From Fibrobacter succinogenes (GTDB lineage: Bacteria; Fibrobacterota; Fibrobacteria; Fibrobacterales; Fibrobacteraceae): DNA of 64,000 nucleotides. Position 1 is the stretch's first letter. Each line of letters begins with the position of its first letter. A program made the translations under genes and the position numbers. The notes beneath the pieces were generated by a model. It was not told the DNA's origin and did not search any database. It saw nothing but the letters and a program-made list of their open reading frames with translations. Location of the stretch: the NCBI GenBank assembly GCA_902794535.1, contig CADBHQ010000008.1, forward strand, positions 62,001 through 126,000, given 5' to 3'. This document shows positions 43,312 through 56,500 of the stretch, piece after piece.

Positions 43312-44469
43312 GTGAAGATTTATGCAAACGCTTTGGCTCTGTCCATTCTCCTAGCCCTGCTTGCAGCATGTGGCGATGAATCCTCTTCTTCTGTTTCGCC
43401 GGAACCTCGCCAGTGCGAGGAACAGAGCGATGACTGCAATGACGCAAGTTCTAGCAGTGAAAAAATTTCCAAAAATTCTTCGAGCTCGCAAAAGAGCGCC
43501 GATAAGGGCAAGTCTTCTTCTAGCGAGAAAAATGCGAAGGAATCTAGTTCCTCAACAACAACCAAGAATTCTTCTAGCTCCGTTGGTGGCGACAAGAGCA
43601 GTTCTTCTGTCAAAAAAGAAGATTCTAGCAGCAGTGCTGTGAAGTCTTCTTCTTCCAGTGCCACGCCGAAGTCGAGCAGCAGCGAAGAAGTTAAACAGTC
43701 TTCTTCGAGCGTTGTTGCTTCGAGTAGCAGCGTTACCTCTTCTGAAACGGTGAAGTCGAGCAGTAGCGAGTATGTACCGTTTGATAGGACGGAACCTTTT
43801 GATGGTGACCATTGGCGTGCCGGTGATTATGTGAAGTTTACTGATCCTCGTGACAATAAGGAATATTATTACATACAGATTACTGGTAAGGATTCTGCAG
43901 GCAAGGATGCCTCGATTAAGGTAATGGCAGAAAATCTGAATGTTGGTGATTTCGTTTGGAGTTTTATGGATCAAGAAGACGACAAAAAAATAGAACGTTA
44001 TTGTTATGCTGATGATACGACGAATTGTGACCGCTATGGAGGCCTTTACCAGTGGGCTGAAATGATGCAATTGCCTAGCCGCTGCAATACAGAAAGCTGT
44101 GCTAGTTTGATTAAGCCGAATCATCAAGGCATTTGTCCGGATGGCTGGCGTTTGCTGACTCATAATGACTACTACATTGTGGTGTATGCAAATAACAATC
44201 AAGATGGTGTAAAGGGAACTCGTTCTGCGTATGGTTTCGGTGGTAGTAATGATACTGGATATAGCTTAGTTGGTGCGGGATACCTTTGGGACCATGTTTT
44301 TAAAAAGGTGGGGGAATCCACTTATTGGCATTATCCTGTAGAAAGTGGCAAGTATGATGATGGCCTTGTGTCTAAAGCAGGAATGCAGTGGACGGGATCA
44401 ACAGGAAATCCTTATGAAGATGTTTACAAAACTCACGGCTTTTCCGTCCGTTGTGTAATGGTTGAATAA
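43312..44469 (+). CDS. FISUMP-domain lipoprotein with a serine-rich linker
   Basis: 385 residues from GTG, chosen because GGAGG lies six bases upstream (43301-43305) and the lipoprotein signal 'ALALSILLALLAAC' follows at once. Residues 25-150 or so are a serine-rich, lysine-dotted linker. The C-terminal 220 residues are the Fibrobacter succinogenes major paralogous domain: 'KVMAENLNVGDFVW', 'YCYADDTTNCDRYGGLYQWAEMM', 'QGICPDGWRLLTHNDY' and the ending 'HGFSVRCVMVE'. The family's role is unknown; the proteins are surface lipoproteins typical of this genus. Confidence 0.92.
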   Translation: MKIYANALALSILLALLAACGDESSSSVSPEPRQCEEQSDDCNDASSSSEKISKNSSSSQKSADKGKSSSSEKNAKESSSSTTTKNSSSSVGGDKSSSSVKKEDSSSSAVKSSSSSATPKSSSSEEVKQSSSSVVASSSSVTSSETVKSSSSEYVPFDRTEPFDGDHWRAGDYVKFTDPRDNKEYYYIQITGKDSAGKDASIKVMAENLNVGDFVWSFMDQEDDKKIERYCYADDTTNCDRYGGLYQWAEMMQLPSRCNTESCASLIKPNHQGICPDGWRLLTHNDYYIVVYANNNQDGVKGTRSAYGFGGSNDTGYSLVGAGYLWDHVFKKVGESTYWHYPVESGKYDDGLVSKAGMQWTGSTGNPYEDVYKTHGFSVRCVMVE

Positions 44470-44514
44470 CCATCACTTTCTAACTGTAAAATTTTAAATA
44501 AAAAACAAAAACTA

Positions 44515-44535
44515 GGCATTCCTGAGGGGGATGCC
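44515..44535 (+). promoter_or_regulatory. Leader hairpin in front of the giant gene's ribosome site
   Basis: GGCATTCC (44515-44522) pairs with GGGATGCC (44528-44535) through one G-U pair, loop TGAGG. It ends three bases before the GGGAG Shine-Dalgarno (44539-44543). With no T-run after it, it is not a terminator; it could affect translation of the giant gene. Confidence 0.45.
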
Positions 44536-44548
44536 ATTGGGAGTTATT

Positions 44549-47500
44549 ATGTCCAAGAAGAACAACAAGAAAAATTCCACCCGTAAGAACTACAAAATCG
44601 AAGCTCTTGAACCGCGCCTGATGATGAGTGCAGACCCGGTCATTGATTTTTCTGATTTAGATGTAGTCGACTCACAACTTGCTGATCTTAGGGATGCTGC
44701 AAAGAATGAAACAGCGTCAACCATTTCTGCACAAACACAGTCTGTTGTATTTCAGTTGACAGATAGTGCTGACCAGTCTCTGACAAAAATTTCCGATTTT
44801 CTGAATAATGTTGATTCAAGCATAGAAACTTTTGTTGAAAATGCTTTTGATTATGCTAAGAATAATGCAAAGGCTTATATTGATAGCTATAATAAAGCCA
44901 ATCCTGATTTAGATCCCAAAGACTATATTCATTCTATTGGAATATCTGATTTTTTGACTTATGTTAAAGATTATATAGATTCAACCGCTGCCTCTTATTC
45001 TTTTAAAAAGATTGATGGCTCCACGATTGATATCGGTTATAAGTATAATGGTACTTTTGATCTAAATGAACTTGGTTTTGGAAGTGCTGTTGACTATTTA
45101 GATGAATTTAAGTCCGTAAAGAATTTTATTGTTGATGCTGATATTTCTTTCTCGCTGAATTTGAATAGCGATAACGATACTATCGCTCTTGAAGATACTA
45201 ATGATATTGCCGTTTCTGTTTCTATAGATAAGGTGTCGGCAAAGATAGATAATCTTGGTGCAAGTACCAAGTTTATGAATATCGAAGTGAATGAAGTTCT
45301 TGATAAAGCGGAAAAGACTCCCGATTTGGTGATTGATTTGTCTTCGGGAAAATTGAATACGAATTTTGATTTTGAGTTTGACATTGATTCGAAATCTCTC
45401 CCGTTTGATTTTGAAAGTGGTAAGTATCTTGAGGTGTCCGGGACTGATTCGCTGAATGTAAATGTATCGTTCCCTGATGTAAAGATGAAAAATGATCCGA
45501 CAAAGGTTGATTTTTCGTTGGATAGTTTGTTAAGTGCGATTGATGTGAAACAATTGCCGTTCTTAAAAGATTTTCAGTTTACTTTTAATAAGACGCAGTA
45601 TTCTTTAGGTGATGTTGAAAATCTTGTCGGACAGTTGAATGAATATTGGGCTCGCGCTTCGGTTGCTTTGAATGGAGTTGTTGATGCCGATAACAAGGAA
45701 ATGGATTTCTCTAATTTAGAAAAATTCTTTGATATTCTTTGCCAAAACAAAGCGACTGAAATTGATGACATTTTCAATACAATAAAACTGTATAAAGAAA
45801 ATTCTGAATCTGATTTTGTAAATATATTTGTAAACTCTGGTTTGACAGGTATTCCTGCATCAACATTAAAAAAACTTGCACTTGGTGATGCCAATAATCC
45901 AACAACATTTACCTTGGAATTTAAACCGAACTTAAAAAACCTTGCAAAGGAAATTGATTTAAATCTTTTTAAACTTGATAAACTGAATGATTTTGTTGTC
46001 GATGCAACATTGAAGGTTGATGTCAAGGTTTGTCTTGACAATGAAACCTTGAAATTTAAAGAAATTTCGTTAAATGACTTTGTAATTAAATTAACCAAAC
46101 CGTTTACTAACGAAAATGTTCACATAGGCTTATTTGATACAAAACTTTCGGGAACATTTGATTATACGATAAATGTTGATGCAAATGGCTTGAAGGATTT
46201 CTCGATTGAATTGAAGTGTGATGATATTGAAATTAAATCTCAAAATGCTTCTATTTACAAGAAACCCGCAGGAACGCCATCTTTTGACTTTAAATTTAAT
46301 AAGGTAGAAAGTGTTTGGGAATTTCCGGATAAGTTAAAAAAATATTTCTCCTTGACAGGAGAATCTCTTGCGAATAATGTTTCTGTTTATCTAAATTCAT
46401 TGCGTACATCGCTTCGGGCTTTAGTTGAAGATAAGGTTAAGCTAGATTTCTTGAATGGTTCGGCGGGTAGTATTGTTGCTGATGCGATTGCAAAGATTGA
46501 TTATGTCATAAATGGCGGTACGTTAGATGGTTCTGATGTTACGGGTATTTTTATAAATCAATCCGGCTCGGTTAAAGCGAATTTTACTAGTGTAGAAGCT
46601 TTAGCAACAGCTTTTAATACTGTATGGAACAAGGTGTTTAAACTTAGCTCTGTTCCGTGTGTAGTGTGTTATGCTAACGATAAGAATGAATTAAAAACTG
46701 TCGCAGAGTTTGATGCTCTTTCACAGAAACAACGAGACGCTTTTGTTTTTGATCATTTTGTTTTGAAATTCAACCTTTCCTTTGGTTTTGAAAAAAGCTT
46801 GGATTTGAATCTCGTTGATTGCTTGGGTAATAGCTTCACGAATGTTTCTACTTACGGCTCTATAAATGCGAAAGGTAATGCAGGAATCGTATTCTCGCTT
46901 GATGTGAATTTTGATGATGAAGGTCTTTTGAATGATACGATGCTGTTGGGAGCGCTTTGGGGAATGGATCCGACTGACCCAATGCCCCAAAACGAGGATT
47001 ACTATGAAACAAATAAGATTGTTAAGGTAATTAGTGGCGATGAAGTCTCGTTTGATGTATTTGATAAGACTCAAAAAAAGGTTGTAGAAACCGTAACTGT
47101 AAAAAATGATCCGAAAAAAGGAGGAGTGTCGTTCTCCTATAAAAATGGATCTTCCGTACAATGCTTGTATGAAAATGATCAAATAATCGTAAAATATTCA
47201 GGTGAATTTGAGGTTCGTTCATCTGATGAACCTCATGCATATGCAGAATTACGTCTCGGTAGTGGAGTTCTTCAATCGACGCTAATCTGTACTGTGGATG
47301 ATGTTACGAATTGGTCTAAAGACTTGTCATTGGAAATAGAGTCTAAGGATTCAAGTAGTAAAGGTACCTTAAAGATTGAAAAAGATATTCTAAGTAAATT
47401 GAGCGATGTTATTTCATCTACAGAAACTAAAAATGACCTTATTTTGAAGGATTTGTTGAATCAGTACCTCAATTTGCATTATCAACCTAATAGTGATATT

Positions 47501-50500
47501 AGTCTTGGCAAAATAAATGTTCTGTTGAATGAAGGCTGTTCTATAATGAATACTTATGGCCTTTATGTTGTAAATGTTCAATGGAACGCATCTACAAATA
47601 CATATACAATTCGCTTTGGGTGTGATCCGTCAAGAATCCAAAATTATGATAAAGAGGATTATTCCCACCAATATAATCTTTTAAATAGTTCGGGTACCGT
47701 TGATTATATGCGAACCTCAGAAGCGCTGATATCGACAGGTAAGATTGGTGATACTTTCGGAGTTGTGCTTGAAAAATATGTGTTGTCTGGTGATAAGTTG
47801 GAACTAGATGAAAGGGAGTACCTTGATTTTGGATCTTTAGCGAGTAAGACCGAAGCTGAAGTATTGAAGGCTTTGCCAAAATTAGGAAGCAATTATACTT
47901 TCTCAATTAATTCGGAAGTTGATGCTGGAGGCAAAACGGTATATACTCTGGTTGCGACACCCAACAATGTTGTTACCGGATATTATGCGATTGGAAGTGG
48001 TTCTACAAGTGATACGAAAATCCTTGAACGGTATGCCTTTGTTAATAATGAAGCAAAGCTTGTTGAGTCAAAAAAAATAACGCTTGGTAGTACATACGCG
48101 GGTCCTTTTGATAGTCAACCTCTTGCTACATCGAGAAAAAATGCCTTAGAAGCAGAATTGAACGCTCTGTTCTATGATGCTTATGAAGTGGATGTGGACA
48201 AAAATTCTGAGGGAAAATTTACCTTATCCATAAAGGTGAAAACAACAGTCAATGAAGTTTATCGAGCTTTGATTTCGGATAAATTTATGACAATGACTGT
48301 TACAGGTAGTGGCTCTACGACACCGCAGTATCTGTATGTAGATACAAAATCTTGCAGCAATGTATCTAGCCTTGCACAAGTAATTTTGAATAGTGCAGAG
48401 TCTCAGAAGATTACGGAATTAAAATCTGTTTCTGTAAAAGATGGGAAACTGCTGTTTACCTTTGATAATGGAACAGCTGTAAACTGTGCTTGTCTTGTAT
48501 TAGATTCTACATCGACACCCGCAAATACAAATGATTTTACACTAGAGTATGATAGTGCTTTGAGCTTGTCTCCGAAGAGTGTTGATTTTGAAACGTTGAT
48601 GATTAAGGGTAGCAGTGTAGCCTTGGATTCCGAATTAGGAGCTATTGTTGAGGCTATCAATGATGAAATTAATCCGAGTCGTGATGACAATAAGCCAACA
48701 TTGTATTTCACTGATGTCGATGGAAATGCGTTGGGCCATTTGGAATTCAGATCGAAAACTGCGTTTGAATTGAAAAATGTGGGAGCAAGTAAGATTCTTG
48801 AAAAACTTGGCTTTGTCGCGGCGAAGTCTATTGAATACGGGAAGAATGATTTCCGTATTATCGGAAAGGCTTTGTTGGGAATAGACTGGTCTAAGTTAAT
48901 TGATTTTACTGCTGGTGCAGAATTGAATGTGTCGGCAAATGCAGAATTGACTTTGAGTGACACAATTATTGTTGCTCCTAGTACAAATGCAAATACAAAT
49001 AAAGACAATATTGAATTTGTTGTTCAACATGCAGATTCTGATTTGGTTGTAAATGCAATTGTGCAGAGTAACGGCTTGTTTTATAGAATAGTTGATGTTG
49101 GTTATGATGAACTGGCCAAAGCACCAACTTTAATTGTTCGAAAGTATGCAGAGGGCTATGCAGGCGACACTTCTAAAATGTTGGATAGTACTGTAACTAC
49201 GCTCTCTTATTTAGGTGGAGCTGTTGCGACAGTTGGCTTTGTCGATGTGAATCTTGTGGCAAACGGCCATGTTGGTTTTGAAGCTGATTTTACTTTGAAG
49301 AAAACAGATAAAAAAGATGATGGCAATTTCTTAGGCTATGAGATTGTTCCGAAATATAATGGAACTGAGCTCGTTTCGAATGTAAAATCGAAAAATGAGT
49401 CTGGATTGCTGAAAAATATGATGTTCTCAATAGATGCCTTTGTAGATATTGGTAACACCATCAGTGAAAATATTGGCCATGCAGATATTGCTATTAATAA
49501 TGAAGGAAAACTAGACGCTTCTAGTAATCTGACTTCTATTGCAAATAATGCGGTAAAGTTGTTTGGTGAATTTAATTCGGAAAAACTATTTGCCATATTA
49601 GAAAGTCTTGTAGATCGTTTACTAGATGTAACCAAAAAAACAAATATCAAGATCCCGGTTATTAATAAATCTGTTAGTGACTTGGTGAATGTTGCAAATG
49701 ATATTCGCGATATCGTAAATAAGTTGCGTGCAGATAAGATTTACACATTGCAGGGCTTAAATGACCAGTTTAATAAGTATTTAACTGATTTTGGTTTGCT
49801 CGCTAAGAGTGCTGTGTCGCCATTCTTGATGAAGCTAGAGTCCAATGAGTTGGTGTTTAATGTAGATATTGATAAGTTCTTCAGTACCGTACAGCAGTTT
49901 AGCTTTGGAAGTAGTTCTGCTGGTATTAGTGGAAATGCGGACTTGAAGGTTACTGGTGATTTTTGGCTCAAGTTGAGTGCAAGAGCCTCTCTAAAGGATT
50001 CTTCTTTTGATCTTCTTCTTGATGATGCGATTTTATTTGGTGCGGAAGTCAATATTCTTGGTCAAAAACTATCTTTTAATTTGGGCCTAGATGGTATTTC
50101 TGATGACAATTTACTTGCAAATCTAATCACGGTTGGGTCAAATGATAATTCTTCTTGTATAAAGGCTTCTGCGTCGTTGTCGGGCTCATTTGGGTTTGAT
50201 AAAAGTAAATATACAAATGGATTGTCTGTTAGTGAATTGGGAAAAAGTGGAACGGTTACATGTGATTTAGATGTAAAGTCCTACGGCGAATTGCCAATTA
50301 GTGTGGCTAATTATAGCCTGGGAAAAATTATTATCGGAAAATCAAATGGAACTGACGGTGTTTATGCCTTTACATCTAATGATGCAAATTATTCAGTAAA
50401 GGATGCGGCTAGTGGCACTTCTCCGTTCAAATTTGATGTTATCAAAGAAAAAACGGTCAATGAAAAGAATGCCTATGATCTTGCAAAGAATAGCTTTATT

Positions 50501-53500
50501 ATAGACTTCTCGGATGTTTATAAGAAAATATCTGACCTTGTCGATGGTAATGTTGGCTGGTTTGACAAGATTAAATTGGCTATTACAGGGTTCAACAAAC
50601 TATTCGATACGTTGGAATCTCAGCTGAATAGCGGGATGATGAGTAGTGTTAAGAGCGTACCTGTTGTAGGCTCTGCTTTGAGTGGTGGCGTTGACTTTTT
50701 AGGTGATCTTAAGCGAAAAGTTCTTGAGCCGTTCTCGGATTTTGTATACGAAACATCTGGTATGACGGCTGAGATGGTTGCTCAAAAATTAAATGAGCTG
50801 TTCTTTACATACTTGAAAAAAGTACCCGCAGGACAAACAGCTCCTTCGATTAGTGTTGGAGCCGGTTTAGATGCTTGGAAAAATGATGTTGGCGATGGAA
50901 TATATTATCGTTCCGGCAATGATTATGCGGAATGGTTCTTAAGATTAGGTGGAGATTATAATTTTGGAACCGATATTGGTCTTGATTTGGGCTTCCCTGG
51001 GCTTGGCCTTGAAACTGAAGGGGGTGTTTCTCTAAATCTTGGATGGACTTTGGAATTCGGTTTCGGCGTTTCTAAAGAAGGTGGGCTCTATTTCATTTTC
51101 GAAGATGGGAATGAATTGGATGTGACGGCTTCTACGAAGTTTGATGAGAATACTAAGATTTTGGGAAAACTTGCTGGGCTAGGCGTTTCTCTTAAATTTG
51201 ATAGCGACGACACTGTATCTTTGGGCTTTGGGATAAATTTAGATGGCTCCAATAAGGATTATGCCTTAAATCAGAATCTCGTTGGAACGATTAGTGGCAA
51301 AACTGGTAAGAGTGGCAAATTGGCCAAGGTAAGTTTGTCCAATGCTTTGGGCAGTTTCCCTGATTTTAATTATAACGCCTCTGCAGATTTGACTCTTGAT
51401 ATGAAGGTTGGGGTTTTGAAGGATGTTAGCAGTTCTTCAGATGCTCCGAAGTTCCCGAATATTAGCGGAACATTTGATTTCCATTGGGATAAAGATCGAG
51501 GTGTGTACGGCCTTGGTTTTGATTCGATGAAAATCAACATGGGTACCTTTATTAGTGGTGTTCTTGGACCCATTGTTTCTAAAATCCAGAAGGTGGTGGA
51601 ACCGCTTGAACCGCTTATCGACTTTTTGACGACCCCGTTCCCAGTTCTTGACGACCTTGGCTTTACTTATACGCCGCTCAGTCTTGCTAAGGAATTTAGC
51701 AAGGGCAAGTTCGATGACCGGATGGTATATGCAATTAAGGATCTTATTGAAATCAGTAAGAAGATAAAAGCCTTTGGTTCAAAGGATATTGAAATTAATT
51801 TAGGAAGTATGGCTCTTATTGGAGGCCTAGTTGGAAATAGTGATGAAGTAGATGCTTTTATTAAAGGTGCAAAATCTGTTTCAGACTTCAGTGTTTCTAG
51901 CTATGCGAAGCCAAGCTCGACTCTAAAGAATGAAGCAGCTTCTAAACTTTCAGGAGCTGGGCTGAATGTTGGTGATGGTTCCTGGAGATTTGTTTGGGAT
52001 AATCCGACTGATGTGTTTAAGCTGTTGCTTGGTCAAGATATCGCACTTGTCGAATATGACATGCCTAAGCTGACATTTAGCTTTGACTGGAGTACATTCA
52101 TTCGTATTTATGGCCCGCTTGGAGCTCGTTTAGGATTGTCTCTTGGCGCAAGCATTGATCTTGGCTTTGGTTACGATACTTTGGGAATCCGTCAATGGAT
52201 TGGAAGCGACTATAAGGATTATAGCAGACTTCTAAATGGTTTTTATGTAAATGATTTGCGTGATGGCGTTGATGTCGATGAACTTTCTTTCCACGGTGCG
52301 TTGACTGCAGCTGCTGAATTAAATGCTGGTGTTAAGGCCGGTGTTGGCGGCGGCGTTGGAATTAATATCGGATTTAACCTTTACGATCCGAATAAGGACG
52401 GCAAAATACGCTTAAATGAAATTACGAGGACTATTGAGTCTGATGGTCTTTTCGGAATTTTTGATGTCAAGGGTAAGATTACTGCAAAACTTTATGCATA
52501 TGTCGACCTGTTGTTCTTTAGTAAAGAATGGAACATTACGGGCGATAAGACATTGTGTGACTTTGAATTTACTCGAACAGCTACGCCTGTGATGATTTCA
52601 AAGTCGGGTGACGATGTTGTTGCGAATGTCGGCTCAAATTCTACGAGCCGTGTAGCAGTGGATGAATACAATGTTTCTTTGGAAGATGGTGATGAAACAT
52701 TGTCATTAACTATTAATGGTGAAACTATTAGTGATGGTAAGCATACTGAATCTACAACGAGTAAATTGATTATCAATGCCGAAAAAGGCGATGATAAGAT
52801 TATTTTGAAAACAGAAAAAAATGCTGCGAAATTTGATATCGAAATTAATGGTGGCGACGGTGATGACTATATTGATTTATCTGGATTGACTCTAGATGCG
52901 GGGCATTATGTTATTATCAAGGGTGGTGCTGGCGTAGATTCGATCATTGGTGCTCATGGTCTAAATATTATCTTTGGCGATGAGGGTGTACTCCGCGTTG
53001 ATGATGAAAAAAACGATGATGGTACCCATAAGGCCTATCGCTTAGTTGCAGAAACGAATGTTGAGGCAAATAAGGCTGGTGGAGATATTATCATTGGTGG
53101 GTCTAAACACGATATCATTTTTGGTGGTGCAGGCAATGACCAAATTGATGGTGGTGCTGGCGTAGACTACATTTTCGGTGATAGTGGAAAGTGGTCTATA
53201 GAAACAACACTTACTTCAAAAGACTTGAATGATAAAGATGCTGATGGAAGAGTTTCTGCGGCCCTTCGAAACATTGCACCGAAGATGCTGACGGGAGATA
53301 CCAATAAAGACGCTGTTCTTATTACTCGCACTGATATCAGTTTAGATGGTGGTAAAGATACACTTATTGGTGGTGCAGACAAGGATGTAATTTATGGTGG
53401 TGGCGGCGACGATCATATCGATGGTGGTGCCGGTGATGACGAAATTCATGGTGAAAAGGGACATGATCGTATTCTAGGTGGCTCCGGTAATGATTCCATT

Positions 53501-56500
53501 TCCGGTGGAGATGGAATGGACATTATTTTTGGCGATAGAGTTCAGGTTTTGAACAATGATGTAGCTGCACCTTTTGTCGTTGGTTCGGATGTTGCCACTA
53601 CATTTAGCCATGAATTTATCGAGGCTCAGTTTGGTAAAGTGTCTTCGCCTAAAACTTCTGTTAAGAATGCTGATTTTGAAATAAAACTTACAGATGAATC
53701 AGGAAATCCTGTTAAATATGCAAGTGAACTCAGCAGTATAACCAAATCTTCAGATACAGTTGGTTTGAATGGCAACGATACCATCAATGGGGACGATGGC
53801 AATGACCTTATCTTTGGTGATGGCGGTGCTGATGACGAAAATGGTGGTATCGACACCATTTATGGTGGCTTAGGCAACGATATTATCGATGGTGATGGTG
53901 GCAGCGATACCATTAAGGGTGGTATAGATAATGATATCATCTACGGTGGTGATGGCGATGACATCATTGATGGCGGTGCCGGTAACGACAGCCTGTATGG
54001 TGATAATGGCGTAACGGATTACGAGATTGTTTCTGGCACGAATGATGTTGGTGATATACTTGTAAATGGTTTCAGCGTTGAAAATAGACTTGTCTTTGGT
54101 GATAACTTGGGCTTGCATGGGAAAATCTATGAAAACGCCAAGTCTAAAGGAACTGGTGGTAATGACAAGATTTCGACTGGCCCGGGTATGGACTTTGTCG
54201 ATGGTCAGGGCGGTAGCGATAGAATTACCGTAAAACTGATGGGCGACGATTCCACGAATTACGCCAATATTACGGATTCGGGTAAAAATGGCATGGATTC
54301 GCTCTTTGTCGAAGGCACTGAAACAGATGACCAGTTGCTCGTGCGCATGAACGATGATAAAACTCTCGGTTTTGTCGCCTTGTTGCCTGTTGATAAGGAA
54401 GAAAGGACGAATAAAGACGATAATACGCCGTTCAAACAGAAAAATTCCAATATCGAACGTGTCAATATCATTAAGAGCAGCGTGGACAGCGAAGCGACCC
54501 TTGGTGTTAATGTGTTGAATGTTAATGCCAATGGCGGTAACGATAAAATTTATGTAGATGGAACCGTCGAAACGACAAATATTAATGGCGGTGCCGGTAA
54601 CGACGGCTTTGTTGTGGGCCAACTCTATAATTCTGCTAGAACGAATACTGAAGCCGCAAAGATTCAAAATATAGATGAGTTCAACTCTGTTGAAACGAAT
54701 GAAGAATCGTTCTTGAGCGATGGAGTTACTGCCGGTACAAGACTGAATCTTGAAGGTGGTTCCGGTAGTGATGACTTTGTTGCCTTGAATAATGTTGGCA
54801 CTTTGAATATGTCTGGTGGTAAGGATGACGACAAGTTCAGCGTTTATTCCTTCCGTCAGAAAGAAAAGGTTGGTGACGAATATAAGGCATTTGAACGCGG
54901 TGCCGTGCTTATTGATGGCGGCAAGGGTAACGACTCGCTTAATATTCGTGGAACCGATGATGACGATACCTTTGTTGTGACCAAAGAGGGCATGCTGAGT
55001 GACCTTGTGGCTATTAAGGCTGCAGGTGTTGAAAGTACCCAGTTCGATGCTGCTGCTGGCGATGACATGTTCCATGTTTTGAGTAACAACGCCGGTGATG
55101 TTACTGAACTTAATGGTGGTATGGGTAACGACACCTTCAGTATGGGTGGCCTTGATGAAGATATCAAAAATCTCCGCAGTGCCAATACGGATGGTCAGAA
55201 TGTTGAATTGACCTACGAAATTGTTGGCGGTGAAGATGCCGATGTATCGCGTGCAGGTCAAAGCCAGAAGGAAAGCTTTACGCTTGTGGATACAGACGTT
55301 GAACCAGCTGTGTTTATTCTCAAGAAGGAAGGAAGTGACTATAAGATTACAGAATCTCCTGATATATTCGTTGAAAAAGAAGGTAGCGAGGCTGTATTCT
55401 ACGTCGGTTGCGCTGGACTGAAGACTGGCGAATCTATTACGGTTGTAATTAGCGCCCCGATGCTTTCTAATATGGACTTTAACCGAGGTGATCGCGGGTT
55501 CATTGTTAAATCGGAACAGCCTGATTCTGTATGGGGTACGACTACGCGAGTTGTCTTGTCCGGAAATACTCCTGTCGCTGTTCACGTGAAGGCTCTTGCG
55601 GATGGTTTGCTGGAAGAAGGTGCCCGTAAAGCTATTGCCGTTTCTAGTACATGGAGCAATGGTTCTAAACTTTTAACCAAGTCCGTGACATCTGTAGGTG
55701 TTACTTTTGCTGGGGATAATAAAAATAGTGCTATTGCGTCTCTAAAAAAGAATCCCTTTGTTTGCACAGAAGACTTTGTTTATAATGGTAACAATGTCTT
55801 CAAGATGAGTTCCATCTTGAATAAGAATGGTGGCAAGGATGTTTCTAATGATATATCAATTTACGTTAATGGCGTAAAAACGTCTAATAAGGCTTCAGTT
55901 GGCGAAAATGGCCTCATTACTATAAATGGTCTTACGGCAACAAGTGGTGATACGATTACGATAAGCGTGCGTACTGCTGCTCTTCGTATTGACGATTCTA
56001 AGGTTGCTTTGGCCTACGAAGGTGCTACAATTACATCTGTAAAGGTGGACGGAAACGCTATCGGAACCTTTGTTTCTAAATGCAATCAGTATTATGAATT
56101 GAATGGCAATGTCATTACATTCTACAATGGCCTTACCGGCCAACCCATGACGATGCATGGTGTTGTCACTGTTGAAGGAGTCGGCTTTGATAGTAACTAT
56201 GAATGGGAAAATTATACGGGTGCAAGTACGGCCGCTCCGATTCATAGCTCCTCGACGGGTGGATTCCTTACAATTGAGCAACATTCCTATGTGCTCACGG
56301 AATCTATGTCGAATGATGATGATTCGTCGGATGAAGATGCTGATCCGTCGAATAGTGGTGCAACGACAACCCCGACGATTGATTTTACATCGCAAACGTA
56401 CAATATTACTTATAACGATGCTAAATCAATTCCTGATGGCAAGAAGGTATATGTCAAGATTACTCCGACCATGCTTTTGGCGAATTCTCGCGATTCGCAA

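Noticed and set aside
41056..44548. A single integrated mobile element covering the whole region between the two arms of the export locus
   Set aside because: Although there are nuclease genes and a 50-bp direct repeat, DUF3467 and the FISUMP lipoprotein look like ordinary host genes, and no outer inverted repeats or integrase bound the entire stretch.
53870..55585. A 571-codon minus-strand open frame
   Set aside because: It is also antisense to the RTX repeats and has the same mirrored composition; repeats suppress stop codons on the other strand.
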